From Pseudarthrobacter sp. MM222 (GTDB taxonomy: Bacteria > Actinomycetota > Actinomycetes > Actinomycetales > Micrococcaceae), in contig NZ_OX352321.1 of the NCBI RefSeq assembly GCF_947090775.1, positions 1,302,001 through 1,366,000 on the forward strand: a stretch of 64,000 nucleotides of DNA, written 5' to 3'. Shown piece by piece: positions 16,701 to 24,845 of this stretch (position 1 is the first letter of the stretch; each line of letters starts with the position of its first letter). The position numbers were made by a program, and so were the translations under genes. The notes under the pieces are model-generated. The model was not told the origin of the DNA. It saw nothing but the letters and a program-made list of their open reading frames with translations, and did not search any database.

Positions 16701-18442
16701 TACAGCCCCAGGGCCTCGCGGACGTCGGCGAGGACGCTGTCCAGGGCGCCGCGCGCTTCCTGCCGCGCCTGCGGCAGCTCCGCGGCAGAGCCGACGCTGC
16801 GGATGACCTCCAGATAGCACTTGAGCTTGGGCTCCGTCCCGCTGGGGCGAATGATGACGCGGGTGAGGTCCTTGGTGAGGTACAGCAGGCCGTCGGTCGG
16901 CGGCAGCTGCTCGCTGCCCTCCGCCAGGTCCACGACCGTCTCCACCGCGGAACCGCCGAATGATTCCGGCGGGCTCACGCGCAGCCGGTTCATCATGGCG
17001 TCCAGCAGCCCCAGGTCCGCCACCCGGATGCTGAGCTGGTCGCTGGCGTGCAGTCCGTGCACCAGATACAGCTCGTCCAGCGTGTCAAAGATGGTCTTGC
17101 CCTCGGCCTTGGCCGCGGCCGCGAATTCGGCGATCAGCACCGCGGCGGAAATTCCGTCCTTGTCCCGGACGAGGAACGGCGCGACGCAATAGCCCAGCGC
17201 CTCCTCGTAGCCGTAGAGCAGGCCCGGCACACGCGCGATCCACTTGAAGCCCGTCAGGGTTTCCTCATGCGCATACCCTGCGGCAGCCGCGATCCGCGCG
17301 AGCAGCCGCGAGGACACGATCGAGTTCGCGAAGACGCTTCCCGGGGCCTCACCGCCGGCGGCAGCCAGGCGGGCCACGGCGTGCGCGCCCAGCAGGGCTC
17401 CCACCTCGTCCCCGCGCAGCATGCGCCACGCGCCCGTGTCCGGGTCCTTGGCGGCAACCGCGGCGCGGTCGGCGTCGGGATCATTGGCGAGAACGATGTC
17501 GGCGTCCACCCGGGACGCAGCCTCGAGGGCCAGGTCCAGCGCACCGGGCTCTTCCGGGTTCGGGAAGTTCACTGTGGGGAAGTCGGGGTCCGGCTCCGCC
17601 TGCTCCGCGACCAGGGTGACGTCGGCAAAGCCTGCAGCATTGAGGACGGACACGGCCGTCGCTCCGCCCACCCCATGCATCGGGGTCAGGACGATCTTGA
17701 GGTCCCGGGCAGGGAAATGCTCCGGAACGGCGAGGGCCGCGACGGCGGCCTCGTAGTCGGCCGCGATGGACGGCTCCAGCACCGTCCAGCCTTCCTTGGC
17801 CAGGACGATGGACTCCAGGGCGCCGACGGCGTCGATCCTGGCCGCGATCAGGGCGTCGTAGGGTGCGACAATCTGCGCCCCGCGGCCGCTTTCCTCGACG
17901 GCGTGCCGGCCGAGGTAGACCTTGTAGCCGTTGTCCTGCGGCGGGTTGTGGCTGGCGGTGACCATCACACCGCCGTCGCACTCCAGTGCCCGCACCGCGT
18001 AGGCGAGCAGCGGCGTCGGCAGGGCCGCGGGCATCAGGAAGGTTTCGACGCCGGCGGCGGTGAGGATTGCCGCCGTCTCTTCGGCGAAAATTTCGGAGTT
18101 GTAGCGTGCGTCATAGCCAACGACGGCGCGCGGCCGGGTGCCCGGGGAGGCCTGCTCGACGGCGTTCGTCAGGAATGCGGTGAAGCCGGCTGCGGCGCGC
18201 CGCACCACCATCCGGTTCATCCGGTTCGGGCCCGGGCCGAGGGCCGCGCGGAGGCCTGCGGTGCCGAACTGCAGGGTGCCGCTGAAGCTGTCCGCGAGCT
18301 CCTGGCGGGCGGCGGCAACGCCGTCGGCGGTGAGCTGGATCAGCTCGGAAAGGCCTGCGGCGGTGGCCGGGTCCGGGTCCTGGGCGGCCCAGTCCCGGGC
18401 TTCGTCCAGCAGTCGGATGAGTTCGGCATCAGGAGACGTCAT
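16700..18442 (-). CDS. Phospho-sugar mutase (phosphomannomutase/phosphoglucomutase)
   Basis: A 580-residue alpha-D-phosphohexomutase that moves phosphate between C1 and C6 of a hexose. All four domains are visible: the catalytic serine S164 in VTASHNP, the metal-binding loop DPDADRAAVA, the sugar-binding region with GYEEALGY, and the phosphate-binding RPSGTEPKLKCYLE near the end. The length (about 570-580) is that of the PGM2/PMM-like group common in Actinobacteria, so phosphoglucomutase versus phosphomannomutase cannot be decided. I chose the ATG at 18442, preceded by TAGTTT and 7 nt, which suggests a leaderless mRNA; a TTG three codons upstream is the alternative. It converges with nirD. 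Confidence 0.92.
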   Translation of the reverse strand: MTSPDAELIRLLDEARDWAAQDPDPATAAGLSELIQLTADGVAAARQELADSFSGTLQFGTAGLRAALGPGPNRMNRMVVRRAAAGFTAFLTNAVEQASPGTRPRAVVGYDARYNSEIFAEETAAILTAAGVETFLMPAALPTPLLAYAVRALECDGGVMVTASHNPPQDNGYKVYLGRHAVEESGRGAQIVAPYDALIAARIDAVGALESIVLAKEGWTVLEPSIAADYEAAVAALAVPEHFPARDLKIVLTPMHGVGGATAVSVLNAAGFADVTLVAEQAEPDPDFPTVNFPNPEEPGALDLALEAASRVDADIVLANDPDADRAAVAAKDPDTGAWRMLRGDEVGALLGAHAVARLAAAGGEAPGSVFANSIVSSRLLARIAAAAGYAHEETLTGFKWIARVPGLLYGYEEALGYCVAPFLVRDKDGISAAVLIAEFAAAAKAEGKTIFDTLDELYLVHGLHASDQLSIRVADLGLLDAMMNRLRVSPPESFGGSAVETVVDLAEGSEQLPPTDGLLYLTKDLTRVIIRPSGTEPKLKCYLEVIRSVGSAAELPQARQEARGALDSVLADVREALGL

Positions 18443-18449
18443 AGGTACC

Positions 18450-18455
18450 AAACTA
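18450..18455 (-). promoter_or_regulatory. -10 element of the phosphohexomutase gene
   Basis: TAGTTT on the minus strand, 7 nt before the ATG at 18442, so transcription would begin at or next to the start codon. No Shine-Dalgarno sequence is present. Confidence 0.5.
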
Positions 18456-18544
18456 TCCGCAATCGCCGCCGAAGCGTTCCTTCGGCGGGTCCGCGGGGCC
18501 TCACGGTTCGGTTACAGCGCGTCGGGATCCGGTCCGCCCCATCC

Positions 18545-18574
18545 TTGACACCCGATTTTCCGGACACGTAACGT
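18545..18574 (+). promoter_or_regulatory. Promoter of the Rrf2 gene
   Basis: A perfect -35 TTGACA (18545-18550), an 18-base spacer and a -10 TAACGT (18569-18574). The ATG at 18582 begins 7 nt after the -10, predicting a leaderless transcript. This is the most complete sigma-70-type promoter I found in the window. Confidence 0.75.
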
Positions 18575-18581
18575 CTGGAAT

Positions 18582-19067
18582 ATGAAGATGGGCCGTGGGG
18601 TGGAATGGGCCATCCATAGTTGCGTCAACATGGCGTGGACCCCGGCGGGGGAGGCGGTCAACAGCGCCCGGCTGGCCGAGTACTACAAGCTGCCCGGCGC
18701 CTACCTGAACAAGCAGCTGCAGGCCCTGGTCCGCGCCGGCGTGATGACCTCGGTTTCGGGTCCCCGGGGCGGTTTCCTCTTGGCCCGCCGGCCGGAAAAC
18801 ATCACCGTGCTGGACGTCGTCCTGGCCCTGGAGGGACCCGAACCGGCCTTCCGCTGCGAGGGGATCCTGGGCAACAGCCCGGAGGCAGATACGGAAATGA
18901 ATTTCGTCCGGAGCTGCCTTATTTCGCAGACCATGCGCCAGGCCGAGCTGGTGTGGCGGCAGGCCCTGGCGCGCCAGACCATCGCCGGGATCGCCGATTC
19001 GATGGAACGGCGTTTCCCGGAGGACCGGCAGAAGGCGCTGGACTTTCTCGCCGCCGACGCCGGGTAG
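18582..19067 (+). CDS. Rrf2-family transcriptional regulator
   Basis: A 161-residue regulator with an N-terminal winged helix (residues 1-80: RLAEYYKLPGAYLNKQLQALVRAGVMTSVSGPRGGFLLAR), the classic Rrf2 wing. Rrf2 proteins such as IscR and NsrR bind Fe-S clusters through three cysteines in a C-x(4-7)-C-x(5-7)-C group (family knowledge). Here I see only separated cysteines, in the RCEGILG and RSCLISQ contexts about 20 residues apart, so a classic cluster is not obvious and the ligand may differ. Its promoter is strong and leaderless. It converges with purine nucleoside phosphorylase across 12 bases. Target genes are unknown; the nitrite block and the quinone oxidoreductase lie nearby. Confidence 0.87.
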   Translation: MKMGRGVEWAIHSCVNMAWTPAGEAVNSARLAEYYKLPGAYLNKQLQALVRAGVMTSVSGPRGGFLLARRPENITVLDVVLALEGPEPAFRCEGILGNSPEADTEMNFVRSCLISQTMRQAELVWRQALARQTIAGIADSMERRFPEDRQKALDFLAADAG

Positions 19068-19079
19068 AGGCCGCGGAAG

Positions 19080-19898
19080 CTAAAGCTTGGCGATGATCTC
19101 CGCCAGCAGCTTGGAGATGCGGGGACCCGCGGCGTGGCCGGCTTCCAGGACTTCCTCATGGCTCAGCGGCACGGGGCTGATGCCGGCGGCGAGGTTGGTT
19201 ACGAGCGAAATGCCGAAGACCTCCATGCCGGCGTGGCGTCCCGCGATGGCTTCGAGCGCGGTGGACATGCCCACCAGGTCGGCTCCGATCCGCTTGGCGT
19301 ACTGCACCTCGGCGGGGGTTTCGTAGTGCGGTCCGGTGAACTGCGCGTAGACGCCCTGGTCCAGGGAGGAGTCGACCTCGCGGGCGAGGTCCCGGATGCG
19401 GGCGGAGTAAAGGTCTGTCAGGTCCACGAAGGTGGCACCCTCCAGCGGTGAGGTGGCGGTGAGGTTGATGTGATCACTGATCAGCACCGGCGTGCCCGGT
19501 GCCCAGTCCTCGTTCAGCCCCCCGCAGCCGTTGGTCAGGACCAGCGTCTTGCAGCCGGCGGCCGCGGCGGTGCGCACGCCGTGGACCACGGCGCGGACTC
19601 CCTTGCCCTCGTAGTAGTGGGTCCGCGCGCCCAGGACCAGTGCGCGCTTGCCTTCTTTGGTCAGCACCGAGCGGATGGTGCCCACATGGCCCACCACGGA
19701 CGGGGCGGAGAAGCCCGGCACCTCGGCTGCGGACAGCGTGGCGGTGGTCTCGCCGATCAGGTCCGCGGCTTCGCCCCAGCCCGAACCGAGGACCAGGGCC
19801 ACGTCGTGGGAATCGATGCCCGTCTCCTCGGCGATGTAGTCGGCGGCGGCGCGGGCGGCGTCGAAGGGATCCGTGTTCAGGAATTCTGTATTACTCAC
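19080..19898 (-). CDS. Purine-nucleoside phosphorylase
   Basis: Phosphorolyses purine (deoxy)nucleosides to base and (deoxy)ribose-1-phosphate; the phosphohexomutase and deoC products nearby could act on the sugar. The 272-residue trimeric-type PNP has LVLGSGWGEA (phosphate loop), the VLGARTHYYEGKG strand, LTNGCGGLNEDW, and GPHYETPAEV with VGMSTALEAIAGRHAGM in the base-binding half. The GTG start at 19898 has no ribosome site but follows TAACTT by 6 nt, so the mRNA is probably leaderless. It is transcribed divergently from the quinone oxidoreductase gene with about 100 bases between them. Confidence 0.93.
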   Translation of the reverse strand: MSNTEFLNTDPFDAARAAADYIAEETGIDSHDVALVLGSGWGEAADLIGETTATLSAAEVPGFSAPSVVGHVGTIRSVLTKEGKRALVLGARTHYYEGKGVRAVVHGVRTAAAAGCKTLVLTNGCGGLNEDWAPGTPVLISDHINLTATSPLEGATFVDLTDLYSARIRDLAREVDSSLDQGVYAQFTGPHYETPAEVQYAKRIGADLVGMSTALEAIAGRHAGMEVFGISLVTNLAAGISPVPLSHEEVLEAGHAAGPRISKLLAEIIAKL

Positions 19899-19904
19899 TG
19901 GTAC

Positions 19905-19910
19905 AAGTTA
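19905..19910 (-). promoter_or_regulatory. -10 element of the PNP gene
   Basis: TAACTT on the minus strand ends exactly 6 nt before the GTG start at 19898, predicting a leaderless mRNA. Confidence 0.5.
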
Positions 19911-20002
19911 CCGTGCCGGTGCCATGCTGCCCAGCACCGGCAGCGGCGGAGGGCGGGCCGGTTTCTTGGTGCGCCGGGGTGGATGGGGGAGAATGGTCGA
20001 TT

Positions 20003-21418
20003 GTGACTACGCATCCCGATTTCAGCTCACCCCGCATCGCTATCCTGGGCGGAGGCCCGGGCGGTTACGAAGCCGCCATGGTCGCCGCCTCCCTGGGGGC
20101 GACGGTGACCATCATTGAGCGGGCGGGGCTCGGCGGCTCCGCGGTGCTGACCGACGTCGTGCCGTCCAAGACGCTGATCGCGACGGCGGACCTGATGACC
20201 CGTGTGGGGGAGGCCGGCGAGTTGGGCGTCAAGTTCGACGTCGACGGCGGTGACTTCGCCCCGGTGATGCGGGCCGACCTCAAACACATCAACGACCGGC
20301 TGCTGGGCCTCGCGCGGCAGCAGTCCGCCGACATCCAGGCCGGCCTGGAGCAGCAGGGCGTCCGTATCCTGATCGGCTCCGGCAAGATGCTGGACAACCA
20401 CACCATCGAGGTCCTCACCGCCGACGGCACCGAGACAGTTGAAGCGGACGCGATTCTGCTCACGGTCGGTGCCCACCCGCGCGAGCTGCCCACCGCGCGG
20501 CCGGACGGCGTGCGGATCCTGAACTGGGCCCAGATCTACAACATGGACGAACTCCCCGAGGAACTGATCGTGGTGGGGTCCGGCGTGACCGGCGCCGAGT
20601 TTGCCTCCGCCTACAACGGCCTGGGCTCCAAGGTGACGCTGATTTCCAGCCGTGACCGCGTGCTGCCGGGCTCCGACACGGATGCCGCCGAGGTCCTCGA
20701 GGGTGTCTTTGAACGCCGCGGCGTCAAGGTGCTCTCGCGCGCCCGCGCCGAGACGGTGGAGCGCACCGAGGACGGTGTGGTGGTCACGCTCGCCGACGGC
20801 TCGAAGGTCACCGGCAGCCACTGCCTCGTCGCCGTCGGGTCCATTCCGAACACGGCGGGGATCGGCCTCGAGGAGGCCGGCGTTGCGCTCACCGAGAGTG
20901 GCCACATCAAGGTCGACGGCGTCTCCCGCACCAGCGCGCCGAACATCTACGCGGCCGGCGACTGCACCGGTGTGCTTGCCCTGGCCTCCGTGGCCGCGAT
21001 GCAGGGCCGGATCGCCATCGCGCACTTCCTGGGCGACAGCGTCACCCCCATCAAGCTTCACCAGGTGGCGTCCAACATCTTCACCTCACCGGAAATCGCG
21101 TCCGTGGGCGTGTCCGAGGCAGAGATCGAATCCGGCAAATACCAGGGCGACGTCGTCAAGCTGTCGCTGAAAAGCAACGCCCGCGCCAAGATGCGCAACC
21201 ACAAGGACGGGTTCATCAAGATCTTCGCCCGCAAGGGCTCCGGCACCGTGATCGGCGGCGTCGTGGTGGGCCCGAATGCCTCCGAACTGATCTTCGCGAT
21301 CTCAATTGCGGTGAAGCAGAAACTGCACGTCGACGACGTCGCCAGCACCTTCACGGTGTACCCGTCGCTGAGCGGTTCCATCTCCGAAGCGGCACGGCGC
21401 CTCCACGTCCACATGTAG
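20003..21418 (+). CDS. NAD(P)H-quinone dehydrogenase (LpdA-like flavoprotein)
   Basis: A 471-residue flavoprotein of the disulfide-reductase superfamily. It has the FAD motif LGGGPGGYEAA, the NAD motif VVGSGVTGAEFASAY, the second FAD motif IYAAGDCTG and a full dimerisation domain ending SLSGSISEAARRL. The redox-active CxxxxC after the first FAD motif is replaced (GLGGSAVLTDVVPSKTL), as in mycobacterial LpdA, which acts as an NAD(P)H:quinone reductase rather than a lipoamide dehydrogenase. The GTG at 20003 is chosen because GGGGGAG lies about 11 nt upstream and the protein then begins just before the FAD motif; the frame is open much further upstream but crosses the PNP promoter. A strong hairpin follows. 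Confidence 0.88.
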   Translation: MTTHPDFSSPRIAILGGGPGGYEAAMVAASLGATVTIIERAGLGGSAVLTDVVPSKTLIATADLMTRVGEAGELGVKFDVDGGDFAPVMRADLKHINDRLLGLARQQSADIQAGLEQQGVRILIGSGKMLDNHTIEVLTADGTETVEADAILLTVGAHPRELPTARPDGVRILNWAQIYNMDELPEELIVVGSGVTGAEFASAYNGLGSKVTLISSRDRVLPGSDTDAAEVLEGVFERRGVKVLSRARAETVERTEDGVVVTLADGSKVTGSHCLVAVGSIPNTAGIGLEEAGVALTESGHIKVDGVSRTSAPNIYAAGDCTGVLALASVAAMQGRIAIAHFLGDSVTPIKLHQVASNIFTSPEIASVGVSEAEIESGKYQGDVVKLSLKSNARAKMRNHKDGFIKIFARKGSGTVIGGVVVGPNASELIFAISIAVKQKLHVDDVASTFTVYPSLSGSISEAARRLHVHM

Positions 21419-21431
21419 CAATCACCGCACG

Positions 21432-21470
21432 ACAAAAGGGTCCAGTGGCAATGCCATTGGACCCTTTTGT
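21432..21470. terminator. Terminator after the quinone dehydrogenase gene
   Basis: An 18-bp stem (21432-21449 with 21453-21470, one mismatch) with loop AAT; the right arm ends in CCCTTTTGT. It serves the upstream gene and can also stop transcripts of the convergent secreted-protein gene. Confidence 0.88.
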
Positions 21471-21493
21471 GGTTATGGCTGTGGACGCCGTGT

Positions 21494-22033
21494 TTACTTC
21501 AGCGCCGCACAGATGTCCAGCCTCGTGCCGGAAGTGCTGATCAGGGTAAAGGTGCCGTCGGGCGCAACGGTGTAGACGATGCGACCCGAGTACTGGATTG
21601 CGGATGGCACCGCCTCCTTGGGAAGATCCGTGGAGAACAGGATGAGCCCGTTGCCCCCCGTTGCCGTGACAGTCTTGGTCCGGTCAGCCGCGATAGTTTC
21701 CTTTTGGACCGAACCGGTCGGCCGGAGAGTTATCGACTTTACCGGAGCATCATTCACTATCCGGCTGTAGGTAAGCGTGTAGCCCCTACCGGCTGTGATT
21801 GTGCGGACAATCTTGCCGCTTTCGTCAAGGAATTCCTTGATGTTTGCATTCGATCCGGTCCCTAGAACTCGAAGATCGAAAGCACATCCCTCTCCGGCCG
21901 GTATATCCTGCGCCAAGGTTCCGGGTTTGCCGTCCTTGACTGGAGCGGCGGCGATGGCGGCTGGCGATACTGTGAGAAGGGCAGCGGCAAGCAGGGCAGA
22001 CGGCGCAAATCGACGGGCTGTGAGAGGTTTCAC
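21494..22033 (-). CDS. Secreted protein of unknown function
   Basis: A 179-residue protein with a Sec signal peptide: basic start (VKPLTARRF), hydrophobic core (SALLAAALLTV) and an AIAAA-type cleavage site near residue 30. The mature part is a small, Thr/Gly-rich, apparently beta-rich domain (GCAFDLRVLG, ITAGRGYTLTY, GRIVYTVAPDGTF) with two cysteines that could form a disulfide. The GTG at 22033 has GGAG 6 nt upstream; an in-frame ATG 23 codons further upstream would place a charged stretch before the signal peptide. I know no family for it. GC content looks lower than in the neighbouring genes, which may hint at recent acquisition. Confidence 0.75.
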   Translation of the reverse strand: MKPLTARRFAPSALLAAALLTVSPAAIAAAPVKDGKPGTLAQDIPAGEGCAFDLRVLGTGSNANIKEFLDESGKIVRTITAGRGYTLTYSRIVNDAPVKSITLRPTGSVQKETIAADRTKTVTATGGNGLILFSTDLPKEAVPSAIQYSGRIVYTVAPDGTFTLISTSGTRLDICAALK

Positions 22034-22232
22034 GGGTACTCCAAAATGAATCGGCGGCCGTTTGTGGCCGCGGATGAGTAAGGCCAGATGCGCAGTAGAC
22101 ACTTGCGCGTTCGGATCGCGTGATCCCGCGGACTCACCGCGGCGAGGGGGATGAACCTTTAGAAACCGTCATCCCGGCCTCAACAGTTACCCCGGGAACC
22201 TTGGGAATTCCTTGCGTCCCCGAGTGCGCTCC

Positions 22233-22952
22233 TTAAACGTGGGAACGAGTTCCGTCCGGTTCAGCAAAGGCGTACGGCGGAACGGTGTCGCCGGCGCTGA
22301 CGGGCCGGAACCAGTGCTCGAAACCCAGCCGGTCGGCGTCGTCTTCGATATCGTCCAGGTTGTCCGCGTACAGCGCCTGGCTGTCCGCGTGTTCCAGCAG
22401 GACTTCCTCGACGTCGGTCCGCCAGTCCTCCGGGAGGTCCAGTTCGTAGATGTCCTCGGTGATCTCGGCCTGGTCCAGCAGGCACCGGACGGCGAGTTCG
22501 GCGGCGAGGGAGCCGGGGGCTGTCCAGCCGCGGACCAGGGATGCGGTGACGTCGGAGGCGACGACGATGAATTTCTGGGTGAACTTCGCGTCGTAGCCGG
22601 CGGCGAACTGTGGCGGCAGGCAGGACAGGACGGACGTCCCGGCGATGTCGGTGGCGGTGACGTCTTCGAGCTGGCTCAACGTGCCCAAGTCCCGGAAGAG
22701 CTGGTCGATGAGGATGCTCGACGAGTTCCAGAGCAGCCCGGCCAGCAGGCGCGTCTGGCGCAGGGCCTTCTGGCGCTCCTCCGGGCCGACCGCGGCCATC
22801 TCCGCGAGGTCTTCGGGATCGAACTGGAGTCGCTGCTCGGCGGTCATGTCATCGGGATGCGGGTCGAGCCCCAGGAGCTCAAGGCCCAGCCCGGTGAGTT
22901 TGTCGGCGTCAGCTAGCAGTTCTTCGGTGATGTCGTCGTCGTCGGCGCTCAT
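22233..22952 (-). CDS. Hypothetical acidic protein
   Basis: A 239-residue very acidic soluble protein rich in Asp, Glu and Leu (N-terminus SADDDDITEELLADADKL). The middle is predicted mostly helical, with a hydrophobic patch (TRLLAGLLWNSSSILIDQLF), and the C-terminal part has ADNLDDIEDDADRLGFEHWF. I recognise no family or catalytic motif. It starts at an ATG 7 nt after TAGCAT without a ribosome site, so its mRNA is probably leaderless. It stands alone between a secreted protein gene and the divergent htrA-like gene. The codon pattern and good start support a real gene. Confidence 0.65.
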   Translation of the reverse strand: MSADDDDITEELLADADKLTGLGLELLGLDPHPDDMTAEQRLQFDPEDLAEMAAVGPEERQKALRQTRLLAGLLWNSSSILIDQLFRDLGTLSQLEDVTATDIAGTSVLSCLPPQFAAGYDAKFTQKFIVVASDVTASLVRGWTAPGSLAAELAVRCLLDQAEITEDIYELDLPEDWRTDVEEVLLEHADSQALYADNLDDIEDDADRLGFEHWFRPVSAGDTVPPYAFAEPDGTRSHV

Positions 22953-22959
22953 GGCCCCG

Positions 22960-22965
22960 ATGCTA
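22960..22965 (-). promoter_or_regulatory. -10 element of the acidic hypothetical gene
   Basis: TAGCAT on the minus strand, 7 nt before the ATG at 22952; no Shine-Dalgarno site is seen. Confidence 0.45.
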
Positions 22966-23017
22966 CCCGCCGTGCGTGCGCTGACCGATTCCTGTTACGC
23001 GGGGGATGCTGGAGGCC

Positions 23018-23046
23018 TCACAGTCCATTCACAGCGGCACGACAGA
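23018..23046 (+). promoter_or_regulatory. PhoP-like direct repeats upstream of the HtrA gene
   Basis: TCACAGT (23018-23024), TCACAGC (23029-23035) and CGACAGA (23040-23046) lie at exact 11-bp steps. The mycobacterial PhoP site is TCACAGC-N4-TCACAGC; the first two copies match at 13 of 14 positions. They lie 78-106 bases before the htrA ATG, where an OmpR-family regulator could act. Confidence 0.55.
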
Positions 23047-23123
23047 CCGCCGAAAGGCCCGGCCTCCACGATGGGTTTACAGCTTCGAAAGACTCGGAGC
23101 ATCACACTCCAAGGAGCTCGGTC

Positions 23124-24299
23124 ATGAACGAAACCGCACAAGTGAAGGCCAGGAAGCGGATCGGTGCCGGTGGACTCATGGCCTGCATGTTGGCCGCCGG
23201 CCTTCTCGGCGGGGGCACTGTCGCCGGAGCAACAACTTTCTTGAACGCATCGTCCCCGGTGGCAAGTACATCGCAAACCGCGGAATTCACCCCCGTGATC
23301 GTCAACAACCCCGACAGCGTCAACGCCGTTACGGCGGCGGCGCAGAAGGCGACGCCCAGCGTGGTGACGATCAGCGCGACCACCGCCGACTCGGGCGGAA
23401 CCGGCTCGGGCATCATCTTGGATGCGGACGGCCACATCCTGACCAATATGCACGTCGTCACCCTGGACGGCGAAGCCGCCAGCGCGGTCATCGAAGTCCG
23501 CACCAGCGACGGTAGCGTATATCCGGGGACGGTGGTTGGCGCGGACGCGCTCGCGGACCTAGCAGTCGTGAAGATCGACGCCGAGGGGCTGGTCCCCGCT
23601 TCGCTGGGCGACTCAGCGAAAGTCAACGTCGGGGACACAGCCGTCGCCATTGGCGCACCCCTGGGACTCAGCGGCACGGTCACGGATGGCATCGTATCGG
23701 CCGCCAACCGTGCCATTGAAACGGCTTCCTCGGCCGCGCCCAGCACACAGAGCCGGAGCCGCAGTGCCACGGCCGCCCAGGCCTCGGTCAGCATGAACGT
23801 CATCCAGACGGACGCGGCCATCAATCCCGGCAATTCCGGCGGCGCCCTGGTGAACACCAAGGGCGAGGTCATTGGCGTGAACGTGGCCATTGCCACCGCC
23901 GACTCCACGTCCTCCTCGTCCTCGTCCGGAAACATCGGCGTCGGCTTCTCGATCCCCATCAACGAGGCGTCACGGGTGGCGCAGGAAATCATCGCCAACG
24001 GGTCCGCCACGCACGGGCAGCTCGGACTCTCCGTACAGGACATGGCCTCCGGACCGGCCTCAGGGTTCACCACAGGGGCGGAGATCTCCGCGGTGACACC
24101 AGGATCCGGCGCGGCCTCGGCCGGCCTGAAAGCGGGCGACGTCATCACAGGCCTGGCCGGGCGCAGCATCACCGATGCCTCGGAGCTCACGGCCGCCGCC
24201 CACGAACACGCAGCCGGGACCACCGTCAAGGTCACCTACCAGCGAGGCGGCAAGGAACTGAGCACGGACGTAGTGCTGGGGAGTGCGACGGCGGGGTGA
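23124..24299 (+). CDS. HtrA/DegP-family serine protease with PDZ domain
   Basis: A 391-residue exported quality-control protease. An N-terminal signal anchor (residues 17-37, GGLMACMLAAGLLGGGTV) precedes an extracytoplasmic trypsin-like domain with the triad H110 (NMHVV), D145 (ALADLAVVKI) and S238 (NPGNSGGAL), then a PDZ domain (about 290-390: GAEISAVTPGSGAASAGLKAGDVI). The segment before the active serine and the TADSTSSSSSSGN loop after it are low-complexity Ser/Ala insertions. The ATG at 23124 follows AAGGAG. Upstream lie three 11-bp-spaced TCACAGC-like repeats, pointing to control by a PhoP/MtrA-type response regulator. The downstream membrane protein is convergent, two bases away. Confidence 0.92.
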   Translation: MNETAQVKARKRIGAGGLMACMLAAGLLGGGTVAGATTFLNASSPVASTSQTAEFTPVIVNNPDSVNAVTAAAQKATPSVVTISATTADSGGTGSGIILDADGHILTNMHVVTLDGEAASAVIEVRTSDGSVYPGTVVGADALADLAVVKIDAEGLVPASLGDSAKVNVGDTAVAIGAPLGLSGTVTDGIVSAANRAIETASSAAPSTQSRSRSATAAQASVSMNVIQTDAAINPGNSGGALVNTKGEVIGVNVAIATADSTSSSSSSGNIGVGFSIPINEASRVAQEIIANGSATHGQLGLSVQDMASGPASGFTTGAEISAVTPGSGAASAGLKAGDVITGLAGRSITDASELTAAAHEHAAGTTVKVTYQRGGKELSTDVVLGSATAG

Positions 24300-24301
24300 C
24301 G

Positions 24302-24805
24302 CTAGGGCGCTGTGTCGGCCCGGCCGAATCTGGATATCATCGCGACGACGAACAGGGCCGCAAGCGCCATGGCGCTGCTGGCATAGAGCGCGAGGCCCCA
24401 CGGAGCGTGGTCGCCGCCGTGCGTTGCGAATGCGTCGGCTATGCCCATTCCCGCAGGGAACGCGGCATACCAGTGCGAGGGTGCGGCTAGCACGAGAAGC
24501 AGAAGGTCGATGACCAAAACGTTCTTCACTGGGAGATCTGGTCGCTGCACAGCACCCACGACGACGATAGCCGCCAGCAGCACGCCCACGACCGCCCAGA
24601 CAATCACGACCGGGGCGCCGAGCGACTCGTTGGCCCGGTCGAGCCCGGCGTGGATTTCTGCCATCGTCGCGCCGGGTACGGCCGCAAGAGGATTCCACAC
24701 CAGGGTTTGAAGCGTGCCGGCGACCGCATACACAGTGACCAGCATCAATCCCACGAGCGCCACCCAGGCGGCACGCCCCCGCCGGCCGATCCTCCTGTTC
24801 CCCAT
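24302..24805 (-). CDS. Four-helix membrane protein of unknown function
   Basis: A 167-residue protein with four predicted transmembrane helices (about residues 13-33, 66-86, 94-110 and 135-157). The extracytoplasmic loop between the first two carries AEIHAGLDRANESLGAP, and that between the last two carries FPAGMGIADAFATHGGDHAPW, whose histidines and acidic residues could bind metal (speculative). I do not recognise a family. The ATG at 24805 follows TAGGCT by 6 nt and lacks a ribosome site, so the mRNA is probably leaderless. It converges on the htrA-like gene and lies just upstream of, but on the same strand as, the end of no other gene; it is monocistronic. Confidence 0.7.
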   Translation of the reverse strand: MGNRRIGRRGRAAWVALVGLMLVTVYAVAGTLQTLVWNPLAAVPGATMAEIHAGLDRANESLGAPVVIVWAVVGVLLAAIVVVGAVQRPDLPVKNVLVIDLLLLVLAAPSHWYAAFPAGMGIADAFATHGGDHAPWGLALYASSAMALAALFVVAMISRFGRADTAP

Positions 24806-24811
24806 GCGGGA

Positions 24812-24817
24812 AGCCTA
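24812..24817 (-). promoter_or_regulatory. -10 element of the four-helix membrane protein gene
   Basis: TAGGCT on the minus strand, exactly 6 nt before the ATG at 24805. Confidence 0.5.
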
Positions 24818-24845
24818 GTAGGCGTTGCGAGTCCGCGGGAAGCGC